NCBI GenBank assembly: GCA_019009955.1
Contig: CM032233.1
Location: forward strand, 97,716,001-97,780,000
Length of the DNA: 64,000 nucleotides
Reading direction: 5' to 3'
Source of the DNA: Riptortus pedestris
Taxonomy: Eukaryota > Arthropoda > Insecta > Hemiptera > Alydidae
Made by a program: the position numbers and the translations under genes. Under the pieces are notes generated by a model. It had not been told where the DNA came from. It saw only the letters and a program-made list of their open reading frames with translations, and did not search any database. Shown one piece after another: positions 21,416 to 32,591 of this stretch (its first letter is position 1; each line of letters begins with the position of its first letter).

Positions 21416-22020
21416 ACTCTGCCAAATATCGAAACAACCCGGTATCCTTTGTAAGTTACCACTTATTTTTAAGACACTTTGTAAGTTACCACTTATTTTT
21501 AAGACACTTTGTTAGTTACCAAATAGTTTTATGCTAATGTAGTAGCTTTCATGTAAATGCTCACTTAATAGCTTTAATTTTAATGTTTATTGATAGTTTT
21601 AATTAGTTTTAATAGTTTTTAATTTTAATAGTTTTTGATATTTAGTTTTTATGTAGATAGTTAGTGCTAATTTTATTGAATTTGAATTGTGGTACAATAT
21701 ACCTGTGATACCGCTACGTAGGTTTCAGGGCACATGCCCCCTTACAAAAAAAAAATAAAAAAAAAAAAAAAAAAAAAAACAAATAAAAAAAAAAAAAAAA
21801 AAAAAAATTTAAATGATAAAAATGTTAAAAAGGGGGAAAAGGAGAAAAATGCATAATAAAAAAAAATTAAAAAAAAAAAAATAAAAGTAAATAAATATAT
21901 AAAAATAAATAATCCGAAAAACGGATTGGTGTGCATTTGTCGGCGATTTCCCATGGTCGGGGAACTTTAATACGGTTGTGACCATGATGTTTTATGCCCA
22001 AAACCCAAACAAACAAAACA
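21416..22020 (+). other. 3' UTR and A-rich tails of the non-LTR element
   Basis: Contains a tandem pair of a 40-nt unit (CTTTGTAAGTTACCACTTAT onward) at about 21448-21530. It also has several TAGTTTTTAAT-like repeats at 21580-21650, a small hairpin GGGCA/TGCCC near 21730, and poly-A from 21746. After the A-rich block, 21910-21990 contains a perfect CATGGTC/GACCATG inverted repeat (about 21951-21987) and a second A-rich tail. Whether the last part belongs to this element is uncertain. Confidence 0.5.
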
Positions 22021-22140
22021 AAACAAGTGCGATTTCAGCCATTGACGAACTCGATCTATCATTTTACATAAAACGTTTAAATATCGAGTTTGGTAAAGAT
22101 TGAACCAAAATTGCGACTGTTAGAACGTTAACAGAAAAAA

Positions 22141-22222
<82 letters not shown>

Positions 22223-22356
22223 ACGCACCTCATTTTTGTCATCTATTGGCAGGGTCTGTGTACATTATAAGAAAATTTAAAAAAAACTCGTCATGAGTTC
22301 AGTGTCAATAGCCGATTTTCCTTCAGAAAAATCTTATAAAAGAAAAATATACTTAC
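22021..22356 (+). repeat. Family 1 unit end before exon copy 4
   Basis: Collinear with 12001-12332: TGCGATTTCAGCCATTGACG, TTTACATAAAACG, then a (TA)n(TG)n tract (about 22155-22220), tail, and TATAAAAGAAAAATATACTT leading into the exon donor. Confidence 0.7.
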
Positions 22357-22665
22357 TGGACTCCAGATGCTTGACTCAACTCCTTCTGCAAAAACAGAAG
22401 GGACTTGCAGCAGTAATCCGGGACTTGAGGTAGCGAGGAAGCTGATGATTGGGCTAGTGTTTGCCTGTCTTCAAGGGTGAGGTTTTTTTCGAAAGCTGTA
22501 ACTAACTCCTCTTCCAGACTTTTTCCATCGAGATTAGTTTGATCTACTCGATTCATATCATTGTCTAGAGACGTCACCTTATGGGCTGGACATGCTTCTG
22601 TACTCAACATTACAGCCGCTCCCTCATCATGTATCAGTGGCGACCCCTCACCTTTATTACTGGAT
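22357..22665 (-). CDS. Exon-like ORF carried by a duplicated segment, copy 4
   Basis: Complete 309-nt copy with acceptor (AG at 22666-22667, after a T-rich tract) and GTAAGT donor (22356-22351), phase 2 on both sides. It differs from 12333-12641 at the protein level by one visible change (S for A in DYCCKSLLFLQ). Open frame, splice sites and near identity are all kept. Whether it is transcribed, and which exons it joins, cannot be seen; no partner exons were found within the duplicated segments. Confidence 0.45.
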
Positions 22666-23994
22666 CTGTTTACATGAAAATAAACTATTGAAGAACCAAT
22701 GACGAATATTAAATAAATGGCCGTCACACAGGGGCTGCATAAGCTAAACAGATTTCCCACATGCAGTTACAACTCACACTTGATCTCACCTCACATATAT
22801 TTTATATTTCTAAATGAAAAACCGATAAATGGTAGAGATTTATTGTAGCCTGTAAACTAAAATGTACGTCACGCAGGGGCTGCGTAAACTAAGCAGATTT
22901 CCTATGTGAAGTTTAGCAATAGAGAAATCTGGATGCTGGTAACACAACACCACCATAAGTAAATACAAACGGTAATGAGAAATCTTTCAGTTAATTTTAA
23001 TAAACTCCCAACTGAAACGGCTTCTGAATTGTCTTCAAATACATTTTTCGAAACTCGCGTCATGAGCACGTCCCCAATAGCTGATTTCTCTCAAGGGAAA
23101 TCTGCTAAAAGTACGTAAAAACTAGTTTAATACAAGAGTTAAAGAAAAAATGGACGTAGAACGACAATTGTAGACTATCCATTGTTTAACAAGATTGGTA
23201 CAATAACACTTTATGTTCTGTCTCATGACAACGAGATATTATGAATTTTGGAACCCCCCCCCTTTGAAACCCCTACTATTCCAGCTCCGAGTTCAGCCAA
23301 TAGCAAATAGGATTTTTTGTGATGACTGAAACTGTTAAATAACCAGTATAGAATAGATCAAATAAACACATTCGAAACGAGAACGAAAAATCGTATTTGA
23401 TGGCTTCATCACTCAGGGAATTTGCATGTATCTCAGAAACTCAGAATACATATTTACAGGTCATTTAATTTGCAATATAATTCGTTCTTTACACTTTTAG
23501 ATCGGACTTATAGTAACGCGGATATTTTGAATTAATGAACCCCCCCCCTCCAACTAAACTTCCACTCACCCTCTTCCGATTGTCTCCGTTAACGAACTTG
23601 ATCTTTCTTTTTACATAAGGCGAATAAATATCGAGTTTGGTAACGGTCAATCAATAAGTGCGACCACTAGAATTGTAACAGACTAATGTATAGATAAACA
23701 GGGTGTTCCAACTTCCTCTGCAAGCCCCCTAAAATTCGCCAATTGTATTAATAATATAAATCCCGTCAGGAAGGGATTGCGTAAATAAAGCAGATGTCCC
23801 ACCTTACGTTTAACATTAGATGAATCTACAATCTGGTAACATACCACCACCGTGAATATTAAGTGAATAAATACAAACGACAATAAGAAACTGCCCTACC
23901 GGAAAAGTCTGATATCTGCCAACCTCTTACCGGAAAGAAAAACAATTATTTAAATATATAACAATAAAACATATTAATTATATTGAAAACTATT
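22666..23994 (+). repeat. Family 1 segment, cleanest copy
   Basis: Passes two GTCACRCAGGGGCTGC blocks (about 22720 and 22868), the tail at 23040-23110, poly-C units at 23110-23420 and 23430-23680, then AAGTGAATAAATACAAACG and CTACCGGAAAAGTC to about 23994. Matches 8.3-10.1 kb plus 10.83-10.98 kb without their extra bases and without the solo LTR, so it serves as the empty-site reference. Confidence 0.7.
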
Positions 23995-24507
23995 TCACAT
24001 ACCGAGTTTGGTTTAGTTCGGTTGAGTCTTTTGTGCCAAATAAAATTGTGGACTCCCGCTATAGTTTTTAGCGTATAACGCATTTATGCTTCCGTATACG
24101 GCAAAAGTTCATATAACAAAAGTTACTCTAAATACGAAAATAAACCACGTTTGTTATGTGCAAATTTTCTGAAAAAGCAATAGGAAATGAAATATCGCTA
24201 TTTTTAATTTCAGGCCTCCCTTATAACCCCCACTCCTGTTCGTCTTAGAGAATATTAATATAGCCTAAAGTCTAAGTTCGGCTAGTAGTAGTATACATAC
24301 CAAGTTTCATAAAATTCGGTTCAGCCGTTTATGCGTGAAAAGGTAACAAACAAACACAAACAAAATAAACAAACAAACAAACAACAAAAAAACAAAATCA
24401 GTAGTCTAGAAGAAACAAAAGTTATGTGAAATTCCATAATGACAGTGTAAATATAAAGTTATACGTGAAATTTCGCAAAAAAAAATCAATTACAGACAAG
24501 TTACAAT
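23995..24507 (-). mobile_element. Family 2 (probable Helitron), 5' end copy H0
   Basis: Minus-oriented copy that contains one internal unit (CACATACCGAGTTTGG, GACTCCCGCTATAG) and the 5' terminal part with TTCAGCCGTTTATGCGTG, ending at ACAAGTTACAATTATATA in a TA tract. The 3' hairpin end is missing on the left. Confidence 0.55.
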
Positions 24508-24532
24508 TATATATATATATATATATAATATA

Positions 24533-26556
24533 AAATTGTAACCTCTGTCTGTACATTGATTTTTTTCGCGAAATTTCACGATAACTTTTCGTTTCACATG
24601 TCATAGACACCATAACTGCCTTTTGTTTCTTTTCTGTCTGTTTGTGTTTTTGTTTGTTTATTTGTTTGTTTGTATTTTACCTTTTCACGCATAAACGGCT
24701 GAACCGAATTTATATGAAACTTGGTATCATATTACTACTAGACCCACCAAGCCTTTAGTGTGGGCTAAATTAATATTCTCCACAGACAGAACAGATGTTT
24801 TTACAAGTGGAGTACCCCCTGAAAATAAAAATATTGATAATTTCTGTTTCCTATTGGTTATCGCCAAATATGAACATAACAAAAGTTATTTTATTTTGAT
24901 CTTTATAGTAACTTTTGTTTATATACAGCATTTGTTATAATACCGTAGAATAAAATTAGTTATCATCGCTAAAAACTATAGCGGGAGTCAACAATTTTAT
25001 TTGGCATAAATAGACTGAACCTTACAAAACCAAACTCGTTATGGTGAAATTAGTACTAACGCCTTCCTTAAAATAAACCATACTAACATTTCTAGGAGCG
25101 GGCAAGGAGTGGGGGTTATAGGGGAGGCCTGAAATTAAAAATAGCGATATTACGTTTCCTATTGATTTACTGTGCAAATATAAACATAACAACACTTTTG
25201 TTTATTTTGTTATTTAGAGTAACTAATGAAATACACCCTTTTTCGTATACCGAATTATAAACGGAGATATACGCAAAAAACCTATAGGCGGAAGGTGAAC
25301 AATATTTATTTGGGACAAAAGACGCCAACCGAAGCTGGAGCCCAACACTCGGTTAAAATGTATTAGCACTAACACTTTTCCTTATAATAAGCCATACTAA
25401 CATTTCTGGGGACGGGAAGGAGTGGGGGTTATAAGGTAGCCCTGAAATTAAATATAGTGATATTTCGTTTCCTATTGCTTTTTAAGCAAATATGAACAAA
25501 ACCAAAAGTTGTTCATTTTGTTATTTAGATTAACTTTTGCTATATGCCCTTTTACCGTATACGGAAGTAAAAATTAGTTATACGCTATTAACTATAGCGG
25601 GAAGTCCACAATTTTATTTGGCACAAAATGACTCAACCGAACTAAACCAAACTCGGTATGTGACATTTATTAGCACTACACGCCATCCTTATAATATGCC
25701 ATACTAAACAATCCCTAGGGAACGGGCAGGTGTGGGGTTTTATATTGGATGCCTGAAGATTTATAATAGTGATATTTTCGTTTCCCAAGTTGAATTTTCG
25801 TCGGCAAATATGCACATAACAAAATTTGTTTATTTTGTTATTTAGAGAAACTTTTTTTTAAATACACTATCATCGTATAACGAAGTATATAGGTCGTTAT
25901 ACGCTTAAAATTATAGCGGGTAGTCAACAATTTTTATTTGGCACAAAAGACTCAACCGAACTAAATAAAACACGTCAGTAAATGTGGTATTAAGGGCCAC
26001 TTAAGCCTTCCTTATAATATATGCCCATACTAACATTTCTATGGACGGGCATGAGTTGTGGGGTTATAAGGGAGGCCTGAAATTAGAAAAATTATGTGGT
26101 GTATTTCATATTGGGGTTTCGGCAAATATGCCACATTACAAAAGTTGTTTTTATACTTTGCTTATTTAAGAGAAATTTGCTCAACTCTTCTTTTCAATAT
26201 GCACTACCAAGTATCACAAATGAAGAAAAAATTGATTTTAAATTGATATGTCAATATTTTCTTTCCCCAACGGTCCCTCATTAATTTATTACAAATCTAG
26301 CTGATGCATAATGAGCACGAGGAAACGGTAAATAATATGACAAACTGATGCAGGACAGAGACAAGAGCAAAGCAGTAGAGTTGACGTCTTACATAAAAAA
26401 AATAATTTTAATATTAACTACTCCACAGAAACGACGGGTGTTAAACACTGGGGCGGGTAAATGTCAAAATATTGTGCAAAGTAAAGCCTTGCCAAAAATA
26501 TACCATCACCATTCAGCCTCAAGTGAATTCCCGAGCGAAGCTGGGTATCTGAGCTA

Positions 26557-26557
<1 letters not shown>
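24533..26557 (+). mobile_element. Family 2 (probable Helitron), full-length copy H1
   Basis: The 5' end starts after a short TA tract with AAAATTGTAACCTCTGTCTG and TTCGCGAAATTTCACG. About five internal units follow, each with GGAGTGGGGGTTATA, CGATATTTCGTTTCCTATTG, an AACAAAAGTT/AACTTTTGTT inverted repeat and CTATAGCGGGAGTC. The 3' end has GAATTCCCGAGCGAAGC, a short hairpin, 8 nt, then CTAG at 26554-26557, directly before T and a TA tract. Hairpin plus CTRR and insertion between A and T are Helitron hallmarks. No Rep/helicase ORF is present. The stretch 25.2-26.2 kb is rich in single-base insertions. Confidence 0.55.

Positions 26558-26614
<57 letters not shown>
26558..26614. repeat. (TA)n tract between H1 and H2
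   Basis: Pure TA microsatellite lying exactly between the CTAG end of one family 2 copy and the 5' end of the next. Confidence 0.9.
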
Positions 26615-26620
<6 letters not shown>

Positions 26621-27861
26621 TTAAACTCTGTCTGTAGAGTGTTTTTTTTCGCGATATTTCTATATAACTTTTGGTTTCTCTTGTCTTAGACACCCTAACT
26701 GCATTTTGTTTCTTTCGTGTATGTTTGTTTGTTTTGTTACCTTTTCACGCATAAACGGCTGAACCGAATTTAATGAAACTTGGTATGTATATTACTACTA
26801 GCCCAACTTAGACTTTAGGCTATATTAGTAGTCTCTAAGACAAATAGGAGTGGGGGTTATAGGGGAGGCCTGAAATTAAAAATAGCGATATTTCGTTTCC
26901 TATTGGTTTTTCGTCAAATGTAAACATAACAAAAGTTGTTCATTTTGTAAGTTAGAGTAACTTTTGTTATATGCACTTTTGTTGTATACGGATGTATAAA
27001 TGAGTTATAGGCTAAAAACTATAGCGGGAGCCCACAATTTTATTTCGCACAAAAGACTCAACCGAACTAAACCAAACTCGCTATGTAAATTAATACTAAC
27101 GTTTTCCTTATAATAAGCCATACTAACATTTCTAGGGACGGGCAGGAGTGGGGGTTATAAGGGAGGCCTGATACTAAAAATAGCGATATTTCGTTTCCTA
27201 TTGCTTTTTCAGCAAATATGCACATAAACAAAGTTGTTTATTTTGTTATTTAGAGTAACCTTTGTTATATGTACTTTTGCCGTATATGGAAGCATAAATG
27301 AGTTATACGCTAAAAAGTATAGCGGGAGTCAACAATATTATTTGCCAAAAAAGACTCAACCGAACTAAATTAAACTCGGTATGTGAATTAATACTAACGA
27401 TTTCCTTATAATAAGCCATACTAACATTTCTAGGGACGGGCAGGAGTGGGGGTTATAACGGAGGCCTGAAATTAATAATAATTATTTCCTATTGGGGTTT
27501 CGGCAAATATGCACATAACAAAAGTTGTTTATTTTGTTATTTAGAGAAATTTGCTCAACACTTATTTTCAATATGAACTACCAGGTACCTCACCTGAAAA
27601 AATTAATTAAATGTATTTTCTCCTTAAGAATTCCATTCTATGCATCATGCACAGGAGACGGGAAATATGACAATTAGCAGGACAGTGAAGTATTACATAA
27701 AAAAATAATTTTATTATTAACAAATGCCAACAACGGGTATTAACCCTAAACTCTGGAACGGGTAAATGTCAAAATATTGTGCAAAGGAAAGCCTTGCCAA
27801 AAATATACTATCACCATTCAGCCTCAAATCAATTCCCGAGCGAAGCCGGGTATCTGAGCTA

Positions 27862-27862
<1 letters not shown>
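26615..27862 (+). mobile_element. Family 2 (probable Helitron), full-length copy H2
   Basis: Head-to-tail after H1. It starts AAAATTTAAACTCTGTCTG, has about three internal units, and ends GAATTCCCGAGCGAAGCC, hairpin, TATCTGAG and CTAG (27859-27862). Shorter than H1 because it has fewer units. Confidence 0.55.

Positions 27863-27930
<68 letters not shown>
27863..27930. repeat. (TA)n tract between H2 and H3
   Basis: TA microsatellite of about 66 bp directly after CTAG of H2 and directly before the 5' end of H3. Confidence 0.9.
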
Positions 27931-27935
<5 letters not shown>

Positions 27936-28052
27936 GTCTGTGCATTGATGTTTTTCACGAAATTTCACGATAACTTTTCGTTTCACATGTCATAGACACC
28001 ATAACTGCATTTTGTTTCTTTCGTGTATGTTTGTTTGTTTGTTACGAAACAT
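27931..28052 (+). mobile_element. Family 2, 5' terminal fragment H3
   Basis: Begins AAATTGTCTGTGCATTG and runs to the GTTTGTTTGTTTGTTAC stretch, then breaks into unrelated sequence (28053-28136). Confidence 0.5.
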
Positions 28053-28136
28053 TTAGGGCAGTTTCAATAAAGTTTACACCGGGAAAATAGATTTATTGGT
28101 GACCCTTGCCTTAAAATGTAAACAATATATAAAAAC

Positions 28137-29103
28137 CTAGCTCAGATACCCGGCTTCGCCCGGGAATTCATTTGAGGCTGGATGGTGATGGTATTTTTTT
28201 GGCAAGGCATTACTTCGCACAATATTTTGACATTTACCCGTCCCAGTGTTTAGGGTTAATACCCGTCATTTCTGTGGATTTGTTAATAATAGAATTTATA
28301 AATTCAGGCCTCCCTTACAACCCCCACTGCTGCCCGTCCCAAGAAATGTTAGTATGGCTTATTATAAGGAAGGCATTAGTGCTAATGCACATACCGAGTG
28401 TTTTATTTAGTTCGGTTGAGTCTTTTGTGCCGAATAAAGTTGATGACTCCCGCTATAATTTTTAGTGTATGTCGCCTTTATACTTCGGTATACGACGATA
28501 GTGTATATAACAAAAGCTTCTCTAAATAACAAAATAAACAACTTTAGTTATATGCATATTTGCCGAAACCCCAATAGGAAACGAAATATCACTGTTTTTA
28601 ATTTCAGGCCTCCCTTACAACCCCCACTCCTGCCCGCCCTAGAAATGTTAGTATGGCTTATTATAAGGAAGGCGTTAGTGCTAATGCACATACCGAGTGT
28701 TTTATTTAGTTCAGTTGGGTCTTTTGTGCCGAATAAAGTTGTTGTCTTCCGCAGTAGTTTTTAACGTATAACTCATTTATACTTAGGTATACGACAAAAG
28801 TGTATATAACAAAAGTTACTCTAAATAACAAAATAAACAATTGTTGTTATGTGCATTATTGCCAAAAATGCAATAGGAAAAGAAATATCGCTATTTTAAT
28901 TTCAGACCTCTCTTATAACCCCCACTCTTGTTCGTCTCAGAAAATATTAACATAGCCTAAAGTCTAAGTTGGGTTAGTAGTAATATACATACCAAACAAA
29001 CACACACGAAAGAAACAAAATGCAGTTATGGTGTCTATGACATGTGAAACGAAAAGTTATCGTGAAAATTCGCGAAAAAAATCAATGGACAGACAGAGGT
29101 TAC

Positions 29104-29110
<7 letters not shown>
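28137..29110 (-). mobile_element. Family 2 (probable Helitron), copy H4
   Basis: On the plus strand it starts CTAGCTCAGATACCCGGCTT (3' end, CTAG at 28137-28140) with hairpin CCCGGCTTCGCCCGGG. It has two internal units and the 5' end at about 29110 (GACAGACAGAGGTTACAATT) entering a TA tract. No ORF beyond chance. Confidence 0.55.

Positions 29111-29148
<38 letters not shown>
29111..29148. repeat. (TA)n tract between H4 and H5
   Basis: TA microsatellite lying between two minus-oriented family 2 copies. Confidence 0.9.
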
Positions 29149-29149
<1 letters not shown>

Positions 29150-30933
29150 TAGCTAAGGTACCCGGCTTCCCTCGGAAAATCATTTGAAGATGAATGATGA
29201 CAGTTTTTTTTTTTTTTGAGCAAGGCTTCAATGTTTACTACAGTTCCCGTCTGGGCGCATTGTTTTCCCGTGAGGGCCAGGCAGGCGACGTATAGATGAG
29301 AAATATTAATTTTGAAGAATAAATAAAAATGTGTTCCTGATCTATCCCTCTCCACTTTTCAACTCACCTTTTTGAATACTTCAAACCATAATCATGGATA
29401 GCATTTATTACAATTAAATATCCTCTATAATAAAACTTATTTCCTGTCAAAAACCAATCCGAGCTCATATAGTTTAAACATAGTTTTGTACATTAGATTA
29501 TATTCGTAGAAGTAGAGGTCAGTGGAAATCATTTCCAGTAATGGCAGCATTTCACAGGAAATAAGTTAACTCAATTAACTGTTTAGGCTCCGGCCTCCTT
29601 CCGCTCCAGCACTTCCATAGTTTTCCTTAAAATATTGATTCAAAGTATTATTTTAATAATTTATCTAACTGATGGAATTAAATAATAGTATTACCCTAAA
29701 AATAATTTCATTTATATTCAAAAATATAGGTGAGGGGAAGAGAACGTAGCCCTCCCTGCAAAATAAGTAACACTTTAAATCATATCAAATTTAAATGGAT
29801 ATTGTATTTTTTCATAATAACATTACCATTAACTGCTAATTGTTATGATGGTATATATTTAAATAAGATAATATATTAGCATATATACAAATATGATAAT
29901 ATATTAGCAGAACCAAAGAGTTTCATCCCCATAATTTCCTCGATCACTCTTTGTGACAATTCAGCATGACTTTGTTTAAATAATACATTATACAAATTAA
30001 ATAACGGAAATGCTCTTATAGTTTACATTTCTATTGGAAATAAATAGCAATGTTATTTTCTAGGAGAAATAAATAAATGAGAAGGGGACGACGGAGATAT
30101 ATAACCTCACTAATCCGAATCAAATATAGTGTTATCATATATGACTAAAACATAAAATCATTTGTCATAATATTCATTCATTAAAAACACTTAAATAAGC
30201 ACTAATAAAATTAATGACTCCCGCTATAGTTTTATCGTATATTCCGACTTCCTTTTACGAACATAGTGAATGCAACAAAATTTACACTAATAATAAAATA
30301 AACAACTTTTATGTGCATGTTTGCTGAGAATCTAATAGGAAACGAAATATCACATTTTTTTCATTTCAGGCCTCCCTCATAACCCCCACTCCCGTTCGGA
30401 CATAAACATTTTAATATAGCTTATAATCATGGAAGAATTAATGCTAATTCACATACCGAGTTTTGTTACTTTCGGTTCAATCGTTAGTGTCCAATAAACT
30501 AGTTGGCTCCCGTTTAGTTTTTGGTGAATACCTCGTTTATACTTTGTTATAAAACAAAAGTGAATATAACAAAAGTTACTCTAACTAACAAAATAAACAA
30601 CTTTTGTTATTTGCATATTTTCGGAAAATCCAATAGGAAACGAAATATCCCTATTTTTAATTTCAGGCCTCCTTACAACCCCCACTCCCGCCCGTCCCTA
30701 GAAATGTTAGTATGGCTAGTTATAATGAAGGCGTTAGTGCTAATACACATACCGAGTTTTATTTAGTTCGGTTAATTCTTTTGTGCCAAATAATTTTGTT
30801 GACTCCCGCTATAATTTTTAGCGTATAACTCATTTATACTTAGGTATACGACGAAAGTGTATATATGACATGTGAAACGAAAAGATATCGTGAAATTTCG
30901 CGAAAAAAATCAATGTACAGAGAGAGGTTACAA

Positions 30934-30938
<5 letters not shown>
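29149..30938 (-). mobile_element. Family 2, subtype B copy H5
   Basis: The 3' terminus is CTAGCTAAGGTACCCGGCTT, different from the CTAGCTCAGATACCC type, followed by AATCATTTGAAGATGAATG. The next about 1 kb (29220-30200) is a subtype-specific body with no internal units; from 30200 the usual units return. The 5' end is at about 30938 (ACAGAGAGAGGTTACAAATT). The subtype body is shared with 39444-40087, 61239-62280 and, inverted, about 41750-42610. Confidence 0.5.
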
Positions 30939-30995
<57 letters not shown>

Positions 30996-31011
30996 ATATA
31001 TTATATATAGT

Positions 31012-31177
31012 TTTGAACGGACATCATTTTCGTCATCTGCTAGGTAGGGTCGATGGACATTTGAAGAAAAATTTGGAAAATCGCGTCATGAGTACGACCT
31101 CCATGATAATATTTATTTCAATTATACCATAATGGATATTTATATTTTTAATTCTAAACTAAAGTTCATAGTCGTTA
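31012..31177 (+). repeat. Family 1 tail, inverted partner of 39247-39440
   Basis: GTTTTGAACGGACATCATTT through the tail to GTACGACCTCCATGATAATA and CATAGTCGTTATGAA. The same sequence occurs in reverse orientation at 39247-39440, including the non-family flank, so this is an inverted duplication of about 170-190 bp with arms about 8 kb apart. Confidence 0.7.

Positions 31178-31229
<52 letters not shown>
31178..31229. repeat. (TA)n tract, target of Tigger 1
   Basis: TA microsatellite; the last TA abuts the Tigger terminal repeat at 31230. Confidence 0.9.
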
Positions 31230-31232
<3 letters not shown>

Positions 31233-32362
31233 TAGAGCGTCGATAATCCGGACGTCAATAAACCGGAACGTCAAAAATCCGGACTTATTCCAGAGATTTA
31301 AAAAAAAAATATATATATGGTTTGCGTCTTTTAGAGAAACGCAATGCACACGAGACAAGCCAAACTATAGTTTCTGAAGCCCGGGAAAGAATTGAATTAT
31401 CGTCTAGAAAAATATCAGGAAGGAGACTGCGTGTAATTCCTAGAACCAAATTTTTCAGTATGTAAGTTCGTTAGACACAGTTCCGAGAAACCAAAACCGC
31501 TAAGCCGGCCTGCTTCCTTATAATGTTATTCCCTGTCTGTTTCGACTGAAATAAACCCCCAACCCCAGTAGGTCAGACTTGAGTATGTCTCCAACTCTTC
31601 TTGAGTGTAGTCGATTTCTTTGTGCGTCATGGATTCAGGATCTCGTCTTACTGCAAATACACATTCCTCAATCTAGACAAAAAGTTACAAATTCTAAATA
31701 AACTCTTAAAAGGTGAAACTGGAGTGTCCCTTGCCAGAGCGTATGAAGTTGGAATTTCTACTAGTAGTGACAAAAAATTGACTCTCAAGATGGGTCGAAA
31801 AAAAGAAAGACAACGCGTTCGGCAAAGGATTCAACGTTGGAAGAAGCAATATTCATTTGGTTCAGTCAAAGAAGAAGTTTAGGGGAACCTATATCTGAAC
31901 CTCTAATCTGTGAAAAAGCAATCCAATTTAATGAGCAACTAGGCGGACCATCAGAATTCAAAGCCAGCACCGGATGGCACAAGAATTTTAAAAAGCGACA
32001 TGGGATACGGGAGCTTGATGTTCAAGGGGAAATTCTTTCTGGAAATGTCAGCTCAGCTGAAGAGTTTAAGGAGAAGTTTCTAGTGTTTGTTGGAGCAGAA
32101 GGTTATTCTCGAGATGATGTATACAATGCTGACGAAACGGGAGTGAATTGGAGATCGCTTCCACGCAAAACCTTAGCGTCACGACGGGAAGAGTCAGCTC
32201 CGGGATTTAAGGTCAGCAAAGAGAGAATCACAGTAATGGTTTGCAGTAATGCCAGTGGTACACATCCCTTATGTTTATTAGTTATCAGTAAAAGCAAGAA
32301 ACCTCGCTGTTTAAAAATGTTCCGAATCTTCCTGTGAAATATAAATCCCACCGAAAAAGTAA
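31230..32362 (+). mobile_element. Tigger-like (pogo) element 1, 3' half lost
   Basis: Starts with CAGTAGAGCGTCGATAATCC, a characteristic Tigger/pogo terminal repeat, directly after a TA target. The repeat motif is iterated twice more (AACCGGAACGTC, AAAAATCCGGAC). The transposase relic follows. The element is cut at about 32362, where a family 2 3'-end fragment begins; no right terminal repeat is seen. Confidence 0.8.
31660..32360 (+). pseudogene. Tigger-like transposase fragment
   Basis: The N-terminal DNA-binding part is decayed (KLQILNKLLKGETGVSLARA near 31690). From 31837 a clean stretch reads MEEAIFIWFSQRRSLGEPIS, then a CENP-B-type HTH region (GWHKNFKKRHGIRELDVQGE) and the start of the DDE domain, VYNADETGVNWRSLPRKTLA, holding the first catalytic D. 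It goes on with KERITVMVCSNASGTHPL to LLVISKSKKPRC. A one-base shift near 32312 breaks the frame (the other frame continues FKNVPNLPVKYKSHRK). The second and third catalytic residues are missing because of the truncation. Confidence 0.85.
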
Positions 32363-32528
32363 ACAAATAATTTTATTATGAACAAATCCACAGCAACGGC
32401 AGGTATGAACCCTAAAGACTGTGACGGGGAAATGTCAAAATATTGTGGAAAGTAAAGGCTTGCCAAAAAAATACCATCTTCATTCAAGGTCAAATGAATT
32501 CCCGGGCGAAGCCGAGTACCTTAGCTAG
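32363..32528 (+). mobile_element. Family 2, 3' terminal fragment H6
   Basis: TAATTTTATTATGAACAAAT through GAATTCCCGGGCGAAGCC to CTAG at 32525-32528, then a TATACATACATA tract. Only the last about 165 bp of the family are present; they truncate Tigger 1. Confidence 0.6.
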
Positions 32529-32543
32529 TATATACATACATAC

Positions 32544-32591
<48 letters not shown>

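Larger units (their letters stand above)
15170..22020 (+). mobile_element. Long I-superfamily non-LTR retrotransposon, ORF1 intact, ORF2 broken
   Basis: The layout is 5' UTR (15170 to about 15312), an extraordinary A-tract (15313-15374), ORF1 with three CCHC knuckles, a 776-nt spacer, ORF2 with APE endonuclease, RT, RNase H and a terminal zinc knuckle, then a 3' UTR and A-rich tails. RNase H with an APE endonuclease places it in the I superfamily. The left border is defined by divergence from the sister repeat after CTCCGAGTTCAG. The right border is less certain, because a second A-rich stretch (about 21990-22025) follows the first poly-A. The right flank (AAGTGCGATTTCAG) is a different family 1 unit from the left one, so no target duplication can be read. 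Confidence 0.85.

Noticed and set aside
24361..24420. AAACAAAC-rich stretches as telomere-like repeats
   Set aside because: They are the CAAACAAA part of family 2 5' ends, present in every copy.
26418..26693. ORFs with Tyr-Ile repeats (also 27717-27986, 30872-31132, 31132-31377)
   Set aside because: Translations of (TA)n microsatellites.
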